Part shown: piece by piece, positions 1 through 12,556 of the stretch | How positions within the stretch are numbered: the first letter of the stretch is position 1 | How the letters are laid out: each line of letters starts with the position of its first letter | Assembly (NCBI GenBank): GCA_025201765.1 | Contig: MU623343.1 | Location: 186,001-250,000, forward strand | DNA length: 64,000 bases | Direction of reading: 5' to 3' | Source of the DNA: Daldinia sp. FL1419 | Taxonomy: Eukaryota; Ascomycota; Sordariomycetes; Xylariales; Hypoxylaceae | The notes under the pieces: generated by a model | Databases searched by the model: none | What the model saw: the letters and a program-made list of their open reading frames with translations, nothing else | Told to the model about the DNA's origin: nothing | Position numbers and translations under genes: made by a program

Positions 1-3000
1 TTACAAGCAGCAGAGCTAAACCTTGCGGCATCTCGCATCTCGCATCTCGCATATGATGCCGCTTGATACGTTCGCCTCAGCTGCAGGGTAAGGCAGGGTA
101 AGGCAGGGTAAGGCAGGGAAGGCGGGTGCATGTGTCTTTGGTGAGGCCGTGAGCGCATACGCACCTTTATACGTCGGGTTCGACAATTCTGGCATCCCTG
201 AGAAGCCTTCCCACAATAAACCATTGTGTGAAAACTCCAGGATAGGCAAGCTGAACGAACAAATCAGAGTTGTTTATTGCCTTAGTTGTGCGTGTTGAGT
301 CCTGTGTCTCCGTAGGTGACAGCCGTCGTTGGTCAATATTGCGGCTGGCAGGTATCGAAAAGGGAAAGCAGTTCGTCAAGGTCGTGGGGAACAAGAAGGA
401 TCATGATTATGCGAGGACTAGCGGCATTAGTTTTGCTTTTGCCTCCCTTCTATCCGTCACTTGTATAAAAGGATCGCTCGATGCCACTCCAGATCTTGTT
501 TAAACCTGATCCCCAGAGCCTCCGAGGCGGATTTCCACCGAGCCCGAACGGAAAGTCTTCACGTGTCTTCGAGATCGGAAAAATAAAAATAAAAAAATCG
601 GCGGCGAACGCACGGCGTTTTGCAACGACGTTTTAGTGCAGCCTTTTAAAAATTCAACCACTAACAACAAAAAGACGGATAAAATAGTCTAACTGAATCG
701 TGGACTTATTTTATATAAGCCAAGTTACTCAGTATTATGCAAAGAGGAATACTCGATAGAAAGCAGAGTGCGCTGAACCTGAACCCGAACCTCAGAAGGG
801 GAAACCAGGAGCTGGGTTGGCCGTAATGGGGGTTCACGGTATTCGGCAATAGTTATACTGTATATCCGACCTGGTCTCGCCTGGGACTTGTCTGGGGGAA
901 CTTCTGGGAGGCTGAGATATATGAGGAGTGTTGGTCAATCACAATCCTTCAAAGTGACCAGTAAGTGACCAGTCTTGTCAGTCTAATACCGAATACGCTT
1001 TTTCGCTTTTTCGCTTTTCCTATCCTGCAGAGAGACACCATGTATCTATTAGTGATACATGATCTGTATGGGTGTGAGTTTTCCCTTGTCTTTACTTTTC
1101 TTCTCCTTTCCACCCCTTTTTGCCCTTTTCTTTTCACGTTTCTGTTTTCTTATTAGAATAACTACATAAAAAAGGTATCTTGGGTATTTTGCGTACATAG
1201 GTATTCTTCTTCACCTACGGAGACTTGGGGTGTTTGAAACTCGTCCAATGTCGAAAGAGACGTAAAAAAAAATGCTACCGAATAGGAATTTCCCCGCTTT
1301 CCTTCAGACCCAATCGTCAGTTTGATGTGGGGGGCAGCTAGGGGGGTAGAGGTATCTTGTATATGGATTGACATGGGTTTTAAGCATGGGTTGACATGGT
1401 TTAGCAATAGTTTCGGATCAGCCGTGGATCAGAGGTTGAATATCCTAGCAAGTCCGACAGCCCTGAACGGAATTCCTAGGCAAGAGCCAGGTAATAGTCA
1501 GGTAATAACCAGGCAAGAGCAGATAAATCATAAAACTAAAGAGCTACGGACCCGTATACTAGGCAAAGCCAGGGTAGAAGCTTCTCGGGTTCTATATTCC
1601 ACTCTACGTACATATTTGGTAGGCGGGATCCGCTGGGTTTATCGCTAGGCAAGCTGGTAAAGTTCCAATGGGTCGAAGTCACAACGGACGATCAACTTAA
1701 ACGGGTAGGTACATCCTATTATACATAAAGTGCATACATTAGGGCCCGTTAGATATGTACTCAATGTACTCAAGTACATTGTAAGCGTCCATCTAAACGT
1801 CTAATGGAAGCACCTCCAATGACAGGTAAGTACCTAAGGTTAGGTACCTTTAATGCCTGATTGCCCGTCGAAGAAAAAAAAAGAATTTGTTCACCCACGC
1901 TGATTCATAAATTTCATGATATAGAGAATAGCATCCAATATGCTACCCATCCATTAATAGGTGGACAGGTATATTATCGATACATGCTCGCTTCACATAT
2001 TAATTCCGAGGATTAATAACTTCATTTTCTTATTAATTTACACACCGGTTGCCTCGGCGGAGCCTTTTAGTAAGGCTATCTCTCCGTTGAATGTCCTTCC
2101 CCCTATATATCGTCGGTATTACTCAATACACAACACGCTGTCGCCCAGGGCTGAAGGTAATTACTTAGGGCTTGTGACCGGGTGCTACGTTGCGAGGATC
2201 CGGATGACATTTCCCGACGTGACGTAACCCCGAGGGGTTGAGGGGTCTTATTATAGGGCACCTAGGGTATCAAACGAGTTGAACGAGTCAAGCAAACACT
2301 TGGCCAGGTTGCTGGGTCACTTCGGCCTTTTCTCGCATTGCTGCCAATTCATCAATTCATCGTCCCACGACAACAACTTTCAAATATCCACAAGCTTCCT
2401 GGCAAAAGGAAAGGAAAAAAAAAAGAGGAATCCCTTCTCACCGCTTCTAAATCGGCGAAGGGAACAAATACCTCTATCTAATTCTTCTTAAATGCGAAGA
2501 GCGAAGAGCGAAGATATCCAAGCTTTTTAATTGGCCCCGTATCGTCTGGGATGTTAGCACAGCGCCGAGAGGGGCACCTTTGGGGACTTGAGGACTCGAA
2601 TTTTGTCACATCCTGGGTCCCAGTCCAGGGTAAGAAGGGGATTTTTTTTTTTTTTTTTCAAACCAAAACTCTCCGAACCCGGGATCTTCCTGTTGACAGC
2701 TCACCCCTGGTAAGATGGCATTGCTATCACTTTTATTACTATGGTAATGGCTGCCTGACTTACATGCATGATTCGTTGTATTTTTTCGTTACAATGCAGG
2801 TAACATTTCTGCACCTGTCAAACTTCTAAAGGGTGACGATCGTGACTCTCATCAAGTTAATTTTGTAGTACGCGCTAATCAGTCACGCTGCCATCAAGGC
2901 GCAGCTTGACGGACATGGACATCTTCCAGTTGTCCGTAGCAAAAACAAGGCGAACAAGCTAGTTTCGGGAGATCGAGTGGTCTGTGATCATAACTTCTCC

Positions 3001-3503
3001 TTACTTTGTCCGTGTTGTACATGCCGTACTTCGGAAAATAAACGCGGGTGACAGCGTCTCGTTTGGTTTTAAAACAGAGGCACATTGTATCTTTATCACG
3101 CTTTTAGCGAATAAGATACGCCCATGACCCTTCAATTTATCATTGGCAGACTTTTGCGTCGGGCTATATTACGTTTTGGTATAGTTGAGAGAATAATCGT
3201 GATGCTACCTTGGCTTTTGTATCTTGAATGTTCATGTTGATGACGACAGTCGAGTGGTTGGCTGTCATCGGGTTTGTATCAGAGATATCCACATATACAA
3301 CGAACTCGATGAATTCGTACACCCCCTTCCTATCATGGACGCCTGAATACTGTCCCTTTCATTTCATGATTCTCTAGATTTCGTACTAAAGCACAGCTAT
3401 ATACCTTGGCAATACTTCTTATGATTTAGCCCTAACAGCTGGGTATAGAGGAGGTAAAGGAAATAGGAGCTAACGAAAATCAAGTTACTGTACGACCCTT
3501 CTG
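1..3503. other. Gene-free left flank
   Basis: No open frame here has a recognisable domain or can be extended across plausible introns into a family. The stretch holds small tandem repeats at 31-53 and 84-121, CGCTTTTT repeats near 999-1018, a 17-18 nt T run near 2641-2658, and scattered GGTACCT/AGGTACC words around 1826-1850. Stop codons are frequent in all frames and the composition is AT-rich from about 540 onward. I see no tRNA or intact mobile element. An unrecognised lineage-specific gene cannot be excluded. Confidence 0.6.
84..121. repeat. Tandem 10-bp repeat
   Basis: The unit GCAGGGTAAG is repeated about three and a half times, the last copy diverging. A shorter 7-bp array (CATCTCG, three copies) lies just upstream at about 35-53. 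Both are simple minisatellites with no linked gene. Confidence 0.85.
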
Positions 3504-4691
3504 CTAATTTTGTATCCTTCTCAACTCGACAACCGAGCCTTCCTCGCTCGAGGCCTCACCCATACCAACTGGTTGCCTAGGGACTCTACAACCCATAAAG
3601 GGGAGATATGATCCAGGGAAGAAAAAGCAGAAGCTGCATACAACCAGAAACACGGGTAAGGTATCTAAGACGTACATGCTACAAACTATTAGCTGGCGAT
3701 GGGAGACACTATAGGGTATCAGTCACTCACAAATATTCATGCCGCGATACGGGACCGTTCGAGCCTTCGGTAAACTCCACTACGCGGAATACGGATCGGA
3801 TCTGCGGACTAACGTTAGACTCTATACCAATGAACAATGCTTAGTATCTTACCAGAATCAAAGCGCAAGAGACGTTGACTGCATATAGAAGTCGTCTCCA
3901 GTTCGGGTTTATCTTTCGTGATACTCCTCTAACCAAAACAGACTTTCCGCCGTCAATTGTCTCGAGCCTCGATAAAAGACTCGTTTCGAATCGTTGCGAA
4001 GTGAAATGGAACCGAGCGGCAATGACCGTAAAAAGCCCGAATGCTGCGATTTGTATAGCGAGGCCCACAAGTGCGACATTCTTGCCCGTATTCATTTTCT
4101 TCTCGGCGTCTTCATCTGTTACTTGAGTACTCGAGACAGAAACGGCACCAACGAGCTGAACTAGAAGAGATATGACATCGAAGGTAACGAAGATAGGTGT
4201 GATCCATCGAGCTATAATAATCAGTATGAATAGGAGTAACATCGATACGATACGTACGTGGAATCCAAAGGAGCCTTGTCGTCCTTTCGTGAGCGGGAAC
4301 GACATGAAAAACGATACGGCCAAAGACAACATAGATGGCGCCAGCCATAAGAACAGGGGCGAGAATTATCACGCAGAATTGTATCGCGTACAGATTCAAG
4401 TCGGTAGGGCTGCCAGCAGATGCAATCCGGACCGCATATCCGACTACTTCCACTACATCACTATGTCAGACCCCCTACGATGACATATTGAGGAATGTTC
4501 ACAAAAAAAAAAAAGCACCTACTCAGTATTGCAAAAAGTTGGACCGTCCAAACCCAGGATCTTTTTTGGATAGTCAAGACAGTAGACCAGAAAAGCGTTA
4601 TACCGAACAGAGCGAGACATACTCCCGCCACGGCCTCCGACGGGTCGTAGGGGTAAAAGGAAATATCATCTAACGATACATTAGACGACAT
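3504..4691 (-). CDS. RTA1-like seven-transmembrane protein
   Basis: Five exons: complement(3504..3678, 3731..3801, 3853..4211, 4258..4460, 4519..4691), giving 326 residues. Members of the RTA1/lipid-translocating exporter-like family (Pfam RTA1) are fungal membrane proteins linked to resistance to 7-aminocholesterol and to phytosphingosine translocation. Evidence: the N-terminal YDPSEAVAGV block matches the usual Y-x-P-S start, followed by EVVGYAVRIAS, QFCVIILAPVLMAG, the TPIFVTFDVISLLVQ helix, and an FRVVEF block before the last helix; about seven hydrophobic segments are seen. Each intron restores frame at a family-conserved position. The first intron (4461-4518) contains a 12-nt pyrimidine run near its 5' end and has a weak donor (GTGCTT), so exon 1's end is the least certain boundary. 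The start at 4691 avoids an AT-rich upstream extension. No functional partner adjoins it. Confidence 0.88.
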
Positions 4692-5807
4692 ATTGATGTC
4701 TTCGACTCGGAAAAATAAGAAATATTCGAGCTTTAAAAGAAGAAGAGATTCTATAAACTCCGAAAAATACGATTTATAGTACAAATAGGTATAGAAGAAA
4801 AAGCTAAGTGGATTTGAATTTCTACCGTGGCCGAAATTCTCGGAGACGCTTTATTTTCGTTATAATAATCCTTAATACGACTTATATCATCATCAGGAAG
4901 GGCTCCGCCGCCGCCATGTGCTACAGCTGTACGGAACCCATTGGCTATGCTGTGTGACGCCACAGGATGCGGAAGATCGCAAATCCTGCCAGGCTTCAGC
5001 ATAACGACTCGACACGAAGCAACCAGCTCGTTCTCGGGAGGGGTTCGGTTGTAGATCTCATAACACTACGGTATTCCGTCAGCAAATATTCCCCGTCCTG
5101 ATTTTTAATTTTACTTTGTCTTTTTTGCTTGCGCGGCGCGATGCTTGGGTACTTTAGCTTATTGAGGCTAAGCTGCGAGCTGAGGCTCTAACGAGTGTTA
5201 GATCTAATTAACGGCGATAACCTTCCTAAGATGGGTATAATTCCCCTTTACACAGCCACATTCGTTGCAGACGGGATAATAAGAATTGCTATTCTTGAGG
5301 ACCGGATTGGCCCCTTGGCAATTTAAAAGCTTTAAGTGTCCCTTCGCTTCAAACCCGAGGATCCACGAAGATCTAGACGGCTTTAGGCAAACTGAGGTTT
5401 CTTAGAACACTCACCCAATCCCGGTATTACTTGACAAGTTTTACTCGTTAGAATCGAACAATATACTTCCTATTTAACGTCGTCCCGTATTATAATGATT
5501 CTATTGTGTGTATAATAACTACTGCGTGTATTTAAAGAGTCAACACTTACTAAGACTATTATATAGAAAATCGATCGGGTGCGATAATGAACCCATTCAC
5601 ATATAATGCCTAGTGGGGCGATGGAACGGGCCCAGAGAAATGTAGAATATACCGAGAAGCTTCATATGCCTCGGAGAACGCGAAGTCGGGCTAATTCGAT
5701 GTGAATCCCGGTGTACGCCCGGAATTCCGTTTAACACTTTCCCGCTGGTCAACAGCTTGGCGTTTCAAACCAATCCCGCCCTCGACACCATATCTGCAAT
5801 AGGGTAG
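4692..5807. other. Intergenic, nothing recognised
   Basis: About 1.1 kb between the RTA1 gene start and the chitinase stop. It is AT-rich in the middle (about 5440-5560) and has no coding frame that matches a family. It should hold the RTA1 promoter and the chitinase 3' untranslated region. Confidence 0.6.
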
Positions 5808-8800
5808 CTATAGTTTTGAGGGCACGTTTACTGAAGTCGTCGTTATTAGAGCTACCGTTGTTAGCACATTGACCTCTTTCGATACAAAGGTCGAAGTCGG
5901 TGTCACAGGGGACATATCCCATGTCATGGGGATGTATCGCGGCGTCGACGTCAATGACACCGGGTACGTGTAGGTTGGTGTCGAAGATGGTGTCTTATAA
6001 CTAGCGGCGATCATCATTGCGGCTCTTGTCTCTTTGATCGCGGAAGAATTAGGCGTTTCGTCTCCTTCAGCTCCCCCTATCCGCCAGCCCCGCCCCTTAA
6101 TGTCTAAGCCGTGACCCTTGCACCCAAGCTTAGGCCCACCAGCTGATACAATAGCGCGCTCGACACAACCGTCTTTGATCCAAAATGGAAGGTTGAAGTA
6201 GACAAACGGATAGGACTCGGGAGATGCAGAGTGCCAGTCCCACCCTGTGAGAGCACCGCATCCATTCTCCTCGTGGTGCAGTTTGAAGCCCCCGTCGGTA
6301 GCCCAGTGGGCGATGTTGTAGACCTCGAACCTCCACCCCCATCCCTTGTCCCTATGTTCCCGAGGGGTTAGTACGCGGGATACTAATTCTTGAAAGGGCC
6401 CATCGCCAACAACTTACCAGAAAGCGCAATCGGCGGTAGGAGTGACGGTGGCAGTCGCTGGGGCTGGGGTTGTAGTGCTTGTGGATTGGACGCATCCCTC
6501 GATCGTAGAGCAGTCTACGTTAATACCAGCGTAGGTGCATACCTCACACCCGGATGTAACCGTTTCCTTAAGCGTGGATATGTCTGTCGTCTTGGTGGGT
6601 AGCTTTGTATATGCGCATGACTCACCGGGAAAGGCTGTGTTGGTGCTTACCGGGAACGTCGAGCCTGAGCACACACAATACTGAGCCGTTAGACCTTGGT
6701 CCGGGTCTTGGCCGTGAAAGCCGCAGTTAATGAAATTAGTCGGTGTCGGCGATGGTGGTCGCACACTGGCGCCAGTAATGTGGACATAACCGAACTCGCC
6801 CCCACCGCCGAGTACTGGGGGCCGGCCTTCGGGATCATCCGGACGCCATATAGCAGATATCAATGCAGTAGTCCATGGACAGGAAAACGTGGTGGTTTCG
6901 GAAGTGGTAGTGAAGCCTGTCGTCGAACAAGCTTCAACGGTGACGCAACTGGTACTATAGCACGTTCTTGTTGTGGACAAACCGAAATCAGTATTGGAGC
7001 AGTATACCTGGCAGTCGGTGACCGTATGGGCTGTACTACATGAGGGTTTCGAGTCGTTATCATCGGGTTCGCTCCCACATCCAGGTCCTATGCATAACCC
7101 GCCAGCTGGGCAGCCCAGCCCAATGCAGCCGCAAATTCCCAGGCAGTCGATCCCTGGCTTGCAATTGAACTTACACGCCGAACCGCAGCCGGAAACGCAC
7201 GTTCGCTTGGGTTTTCCTTTCGCCACATGGACAAAGCCTTTCATTCCTACAGGCGGCGGGCCAGGCGGAGGACCCGGCGTTATTATGGGGCTTGGCTCCG
7301 GATAGGGCCCAGGACTATAAGTATAGATAATTCCCGCCAGCGTTGTCGATCTAGAGTCAGTGGTGATAACGCCTGGGATTTCAGTGAGTACAACTGGGGG
7401 AAAAACGACGCTACTGGTGAAATAGATGATAGTATCATCCGCGCTGGTCCATTCCACATTCCAAAATTCGATCTTATCTGTCGTAAGAGGAGGTAGTGTA
7501 ATAGTTGTTACAGTCGTTACAGAAACGTACAGGGTACTGATGACATCGCTGGTGAGAGTATGTACCGCTACGTACATACGCAATATTGTTTTCGTAATTG
7601 GAGGTTGAGTGATGACCGTAGCCTCCGACAGTGTCCACGGGGGAAGTACGAAGGTGCAGGGGGGTTCACAAGAGATAGTAGCATCCGGTTCCGTGAAGAT
7701 GCTCGGGTCGACATAGACGACGCCTGAGCCCGTTCCAACTTCGGTCCCATTGCCATAGTAGCTTGTCTCAAGGTCCAAAGCCCAGTCAGATACACCTCCA
7801 AAATTCAGCGATTGCGCCCATTGGAGGCGGCTATTGTAGGTGGCCGTTGTCATGTACGATATGTACTGTGTTCCGTTGTAAACGACTATATCTCCCGCGA
7901 CGTTTGAAAAATACTGCTGTGCATCATTGCCGGGTGTTTCAAGAATCTGTTGAATTTCCCAGTTGCTGATGTAACCTGCAGTATCAGTACATTTTCCTTC
8001 GATAGCACCGCTATCTGGTCCAGTGAAGGTACCTATATACAATAAGTCGTTAACATATTAAGAAAAAGGGTTTGCCTAAGAGGTGGTAGTAAGGGGTAGG
8101 TAGTCTTACAGAGTTCTGTATAGCAACCCGGCTGGCTCATCTTAAAACTTCGGCCGTATAGGGGCAAGCCAACCATTATTTTACGAGAGGGCACACCGGC
8201 TTTGGTAATCATAGATAAAGATTGCTGGATCTCCGTTCGATTGATGTGGGAACGGAGGCAACTTCCCTCGGGGCAGCCGGGACTTGAAATGAAGCCTATC
8301 AGCATTTATCTAGGCAACTAAAGACGACTGGGTACTCACTTGCTAAACGGGTTTCCATAGTCCCACTGGCCATGGAGATCATATGTCATGTATATGATAT
8401 AGTCAACAACATCGCTGATCGCAGCAATTGGGAACCCCTTCAAGTACCAATAAGAGGCAGGTGCGGCAATTGATATAGAGTATTGACCGGGCAGAACTGC
8501 TCGCACCCTCTTCAAAAAGTCCAAGTAGTTAGCTCCGTCGTCCGGATGTCCTGGTGGTATCCCTGGAATATCCGGGGCTCCAGGGTATTCCCAGTCAAAG
8601 TCGACACCCTCGATGTCATTATCCATAATGAACTATTATAGAACGGCCAGTGAATACCCGAGAATGGGACAGGACCTGGCTTACGTACCTTGGCTACATT
8701 GCTTGCAAAGGTTTGTCTCTGTGCTGGAGTAACACCTTGGCGAAAAATAGGGTAAGTCTCAGGACTCGTCGAAAAAGACCACCCCCCGAAAGAAAGTATA

Positions 8801-10581
8801 TGCTTAAATCCCGTCTTAGCTTTAAACTGCTTGAACATATCACCAACCGCGCTAATATCCACGTTGTAGTCGCTCGATATGTTGGCGAACGCAAAGTGCT
8901 AGGTACCAAGTATCTTTGTCAGTATTCGTAGTAAACCTCACCGGGGTCAATAGGTATATCATACTACGTGTGTATAGTATGCTGGGATACTTTGAGGCTA
9001 CATAGGTTGACCGTAAGTTAGTGCAAACCGACTTGTCCATGTGCTTCATCGTCTAACTTTTATCAGCAAGGCACTTACCCACATGTTCAAACAAGGCCTT
9101 TCAGTATTCCAAGCCTCGAAATAACCCACTCTAATGAAACTATCCGGTGCCGTAGATGTTACGATATCGGTTCCGCAGTTGGAAATGCACCCGTTGCTTC
9201 CCGGTTGTGCTGTTCCTGGAGCCTTAGTATCTGCGGGGTTTGCCATGCAGAACTCCGACGTGATACCGCACTGACCCCAGATATCGCAACAGGCGTTCAG
9301 GAGACAAGGATTCAGTCCTGACCAGGTCGATGGGTCTGAGGTCGGCGTTGTACCATTAACCTGTGGACCGCATACGGCGTTCGGAATATTGACCGGAAAG
9401 GGGGGGCTGCCTGGGCTCAAACATATGTTTTGACCAATCTGGAGATCTGAGCATCCCATCCAGCCCCATGTCTGATTGTTGTTATCCTCGATTACTGCAA
9501 CCTTCATTATATTATGAGCCTCGGCGACTGAAGCACAGGTATCTTGGGCCTGGATAGTGTATGCGTAGCATTTGCCATCGACCGGCTGTGGAGAGAAGTC
9601 CGGCAATGAGCCAGAAGAACAACATACGTATTGGCCAATAGTCATGCTGTCACAGAAGCTTGCACCCCCGTTGTACGATTCAAGTTGTTCTTCAGTGATG
9701 CCGCACCGTCGCGCCAAAGCCCAGCACCCGTCTCCAGGCTTGGCCTGAATATACTTGCACGTCGCTCGGCCGTTCAAAAGCCTACGCTTATGAATACCCG
9801 AGTTCGACAAGCTCATAGTAGTCAAAATGGAAGGAGAGCTAGCAGGCCACCAAGCTTCACCACTTTGGTCGCCCTGCAAGCACGCCCCGGAAGACCAATT
9901 TGCCAGGGCCGTTTGGATGGCCGGTATATCACCATAAAAATCTAGTATTAAGCCGAATGATTGTGTATTAGTACTTCTATCCGGGTTTCCGCACCACTGT
10001 ACTGCCCTTCTTGACTGGAAAGGGCCTGTAGTATGAGCGAAAACGTCCACTACTTTGGCGGCGCTTCTAATTTCGATGCCAGGACCAGCGTAGAAGCCAA
10101 TCACAACGTTTCGTCGACTAACAAACAAAGAAGATATATTCCCATTCAGCGCCAAAGATCGCTGGAGACTGGCGAATGCTGAAGAAATAGAAGCCGTATC
10201 AACATTTGAAATTATTTGGCCCCATGACAAGGATTTGACGGTATTGGATCGCTTCTGAACTTCCGGAACTGGATCATGCTTGTCCTGTCTCGACAGGACC
10301 TGGACAAAGTTCAGGTCTCCAGGTGCGGAGTTCTGGGCCGTACAAGCTCGGAACCCGATGTGACTTTTGGTATCATTGAACGCATTGTAGAGATTGGTTT
10401 CAAAGATTACAGTCTCATTGCAGGTTTTTAAAACCCGCAAATCATGATAATATGTCCATTCTGGCGAGTAAAGTCCAGGAAGCTGGCAAGGGCCTGGACA
10501 GCGTGATAATATGGAGATAAGATCGGCGATAGCGGCGCAAGTTGCCATCACTATGATTAGGTAGAGGGTTCTTGACCCCAT
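5808..10581 (-). CDS. Subgroup C chitinase (LysM-LysM-CBM18-GH18)
   Basis: Seven exons: complement(5808..6351, 6418..8032, 8110..8282, 8340..8632, 8689..8898, 8965..8997, 9079..10581), 1456 residues. It is a secreted endochitinase related to the alpha/beta subunit of yeast killer toxins (zymocin). Order: hydrophobic signal segment (about residues 3-23), an N-terminal killer-toxin-type region, LysM 1 (about 275-322), LysM 2 (about 338-389), CBM18 with eight-cysteine spacing (about 404-447), GH18 from about 482 to 830, a Thr/Pro-rich linker with a dense cysteine block, and a conserved aromatic C-terminal domain beginning near residue 1270 (DCAFW followed by DKGWGW). The GH18 motif is EGVDFDWEYP: catalytic Glu597 and Asp593/Asp595 are present, but the first Asp of DxxDxDxE is Glu590. 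The donor of the tiny 33-bp exon was set so that YYTHV joins HFAFA. It is divergent from the secreted protein at 11260 and probably shares its regulation. Confidence 0.93.
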
Positions 10582-11259
10582 TGTGCCTCTTAGAAGGTTT
10601 ATACTGGGCCTGATGAGAGCAGTACCGCTTAGGCGGGTTAGGTAAAGTTGTTCGGAAGAAACAAATAAACGACCGCCAGCTCGTTTGGTCATATACCTGT
10701 GTAATGGGCAAGGATGAACAATCACAAGATTAGATTCTCCGTAATCGGTCTAGACATGTTTAGTGAGCTGCCGCCTGTGTGGCATGTATAGCATAATTTG
10801 TTATACTACTCTTCTCTACCCGTTGCAATCTAAAGAAAAGAGCAAACCCGTCTTGACAGACAGCGTACAAGGTCCTATTTTTAAGCCGCATTCCACTTGG
10901 TGCGGGCGAGGGATTAAGAGACACGATTGATATCGGCAGCTTGTACAACAGGTTCTTATATCGGTTTCGGTAGGCTGTAACCCTCCTACGCGAGACACAG
11001 TGACCTATTCGGGATCGACCACGGGATATACTTGCTGCTGATGGCAACAAGCAAAGATGTGGCCGCGTCATACCATCTATACCTTCAGAGTGATTCTAAG
11101 TACGGATGGACGAGTATGGAAATGATACTGACATGGTGTATATCATCATGAATTCCTAGAAGTGTGGCCAACTGCCGGGTCCCCATTTACAAACACGGAT
11201 AGGTTATCAGGCCAATCCTCCTATTCGAGACTAAGCTCTAGTGTTGAAATTCTATCAGG
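10582..11259. promoter_or_regulatory. Shared bidirectional promoter region
   Basis: These 678 bp separate two divergent start codons, those of the chitinase (minus strand) and the secreted partner (plus strand). No convincing gene lies between them, so the segment must hold both promoters. I could not identify a specific factor site. Co-regulation is inferred from geometry only. Confidence 0.55.
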
Positions 11260-12556
11260 ATGGCCTTTACGCGGATCATCTTGCTGGGCCTTTTGCTCTT
11301 CGGATTTGCGACAGATGGTCGTCGTCTAGCACATCGCGAACTGGCCGTCGATAGGTATGTTATTATCTAACTTTTTGAGTAAATCTAATCCCCCATAAAC
11401 GTCCCTAGAATTTTGGCTGAACTCCAGGTGATAAGAGCGAGTGACAATGGTCGGCCTTATTGCCGCCAGATATGCGGCTCTTGTGGGAGCGCATGCTCGT
11501 CTACGACGGGCTCAAAACGTAGCTTATCGGGGCCTGTGGCATTCAACATCACGGATGATAATGGCCTAAGTACGGAGTATGAGAATACTGGTCCTCTACT
11601 GAAGCGAGTAATTCGACCCGTTCGGCAGAACAACGTTGGCAACTATATTAAAACCAAAGCTGCGGCTTTGGTTTCAACTCGGGTTAATCCTCGAACTAAC
11701 TTAATTAGTCTGGCGTACTCTAGTGAGTCATGCGTCTGATTTGGTATTGGTAATTTGTTATACTTGTGGTGATGATCCATTGCTGCCACAATGAGGACAC
11801 GCGTGTTGTTGCGAGGAAATGCCCCTGGATACGCACCAAGCTAATCAAAATAGCGAACCGTAATGATTTTACATTCGCGGTCCTCAGGGATTTGCAAGAC
11901 TTCAAAACCAATGTCTTGAACATCGGGGTTGTGAATCTCACAGGCTGTACTGTTCTGACTGTAGTATCTCATAGGGCAGTTTACATGGTACGTATTAAGA
12001 TTGGCGATCGGAGGTCTCGTTTAGAGCAGACTGCGGCAGTCCAACATCTGACTAGTGAGATTAGGGGCACTTCTTTGAAAACCTAGCGTTTGCTCCAGAT
12101 GCTGGTAACCCCAGAGATCCAGACACCGCCTTTCAGGAGAACTGTCTCAATTTGATCACGGGCCAAGGCCAGACTTATCAAGTACGAGGGGACAGTCTTG
12201 ACCCACGCCTCTTCACAGGCGAGAATGGCCCAGCCTTTGCTTTCATCATGACGCCGCGGCAGAGCCAGGATAGCCCAACAGAGCAGAACCCGAATCCACC
12301 AGTGCCCGGCCCAGAGACACAAATGTATGCGGGGAGAATAAATCAGCTATCCCAGACTTTAACCGACTTGATCCCCGGGCTGTGGATAGTTTATTACAAC
12401 TACATTGCTGTTGATACCGATGAGTACATCCAGGACTACCAAGGCAAGGCCTTGTATGAGTATGACCCGAACGCGGATGGGGCAAATAATGCCAACTTTA
12501 GGCTCTGGTATGAGCAGAATACTGAAAATGGCCAAAATTTGGGGCTTGTAGCGTAG
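11260..12556 (+). CDS. Secreted protein paired with the chitinase, function unknown
   Basis: Modelled as four exons: 11260..11354, 11409..11722, 11854..11987, 12065..12556 (344 residues). Residues 1-19 form a signal peptide (charged MAFTR, then a Leu/Phe-rich core). A tight cluster of four cysteines follows (Cys50, 54, 57, 61), then two dibasic Lys-Arg sites (68-69 and 97-98) typical of Kex2 processing, a central hydrophobic segment rich in Val/Leu around GCTVLTVVSHRAVYM, and a C-terminal half rich in Asn, Tyr and Gln. I know no biochemical function for it. Similar secreted proteins do sit beside subgroup C chitinases in other fungi, as far as I recall. In Kluyveromyces zymocin the chitinase subunit delivers a separately encoded ribonuclease subunit; whether this protein has a comparable role is conjecture. 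The second intron (11723-11853) is the least certain, since it skips an open stretch at 11766-11850. Confidence 0.72.

Noticed and set aside
5808..9049. Several separate short genes in the chitinase region
   Set aside because: Canonical introns join them in phase into one protein whose domain order matches the subgroup C family from end to end.
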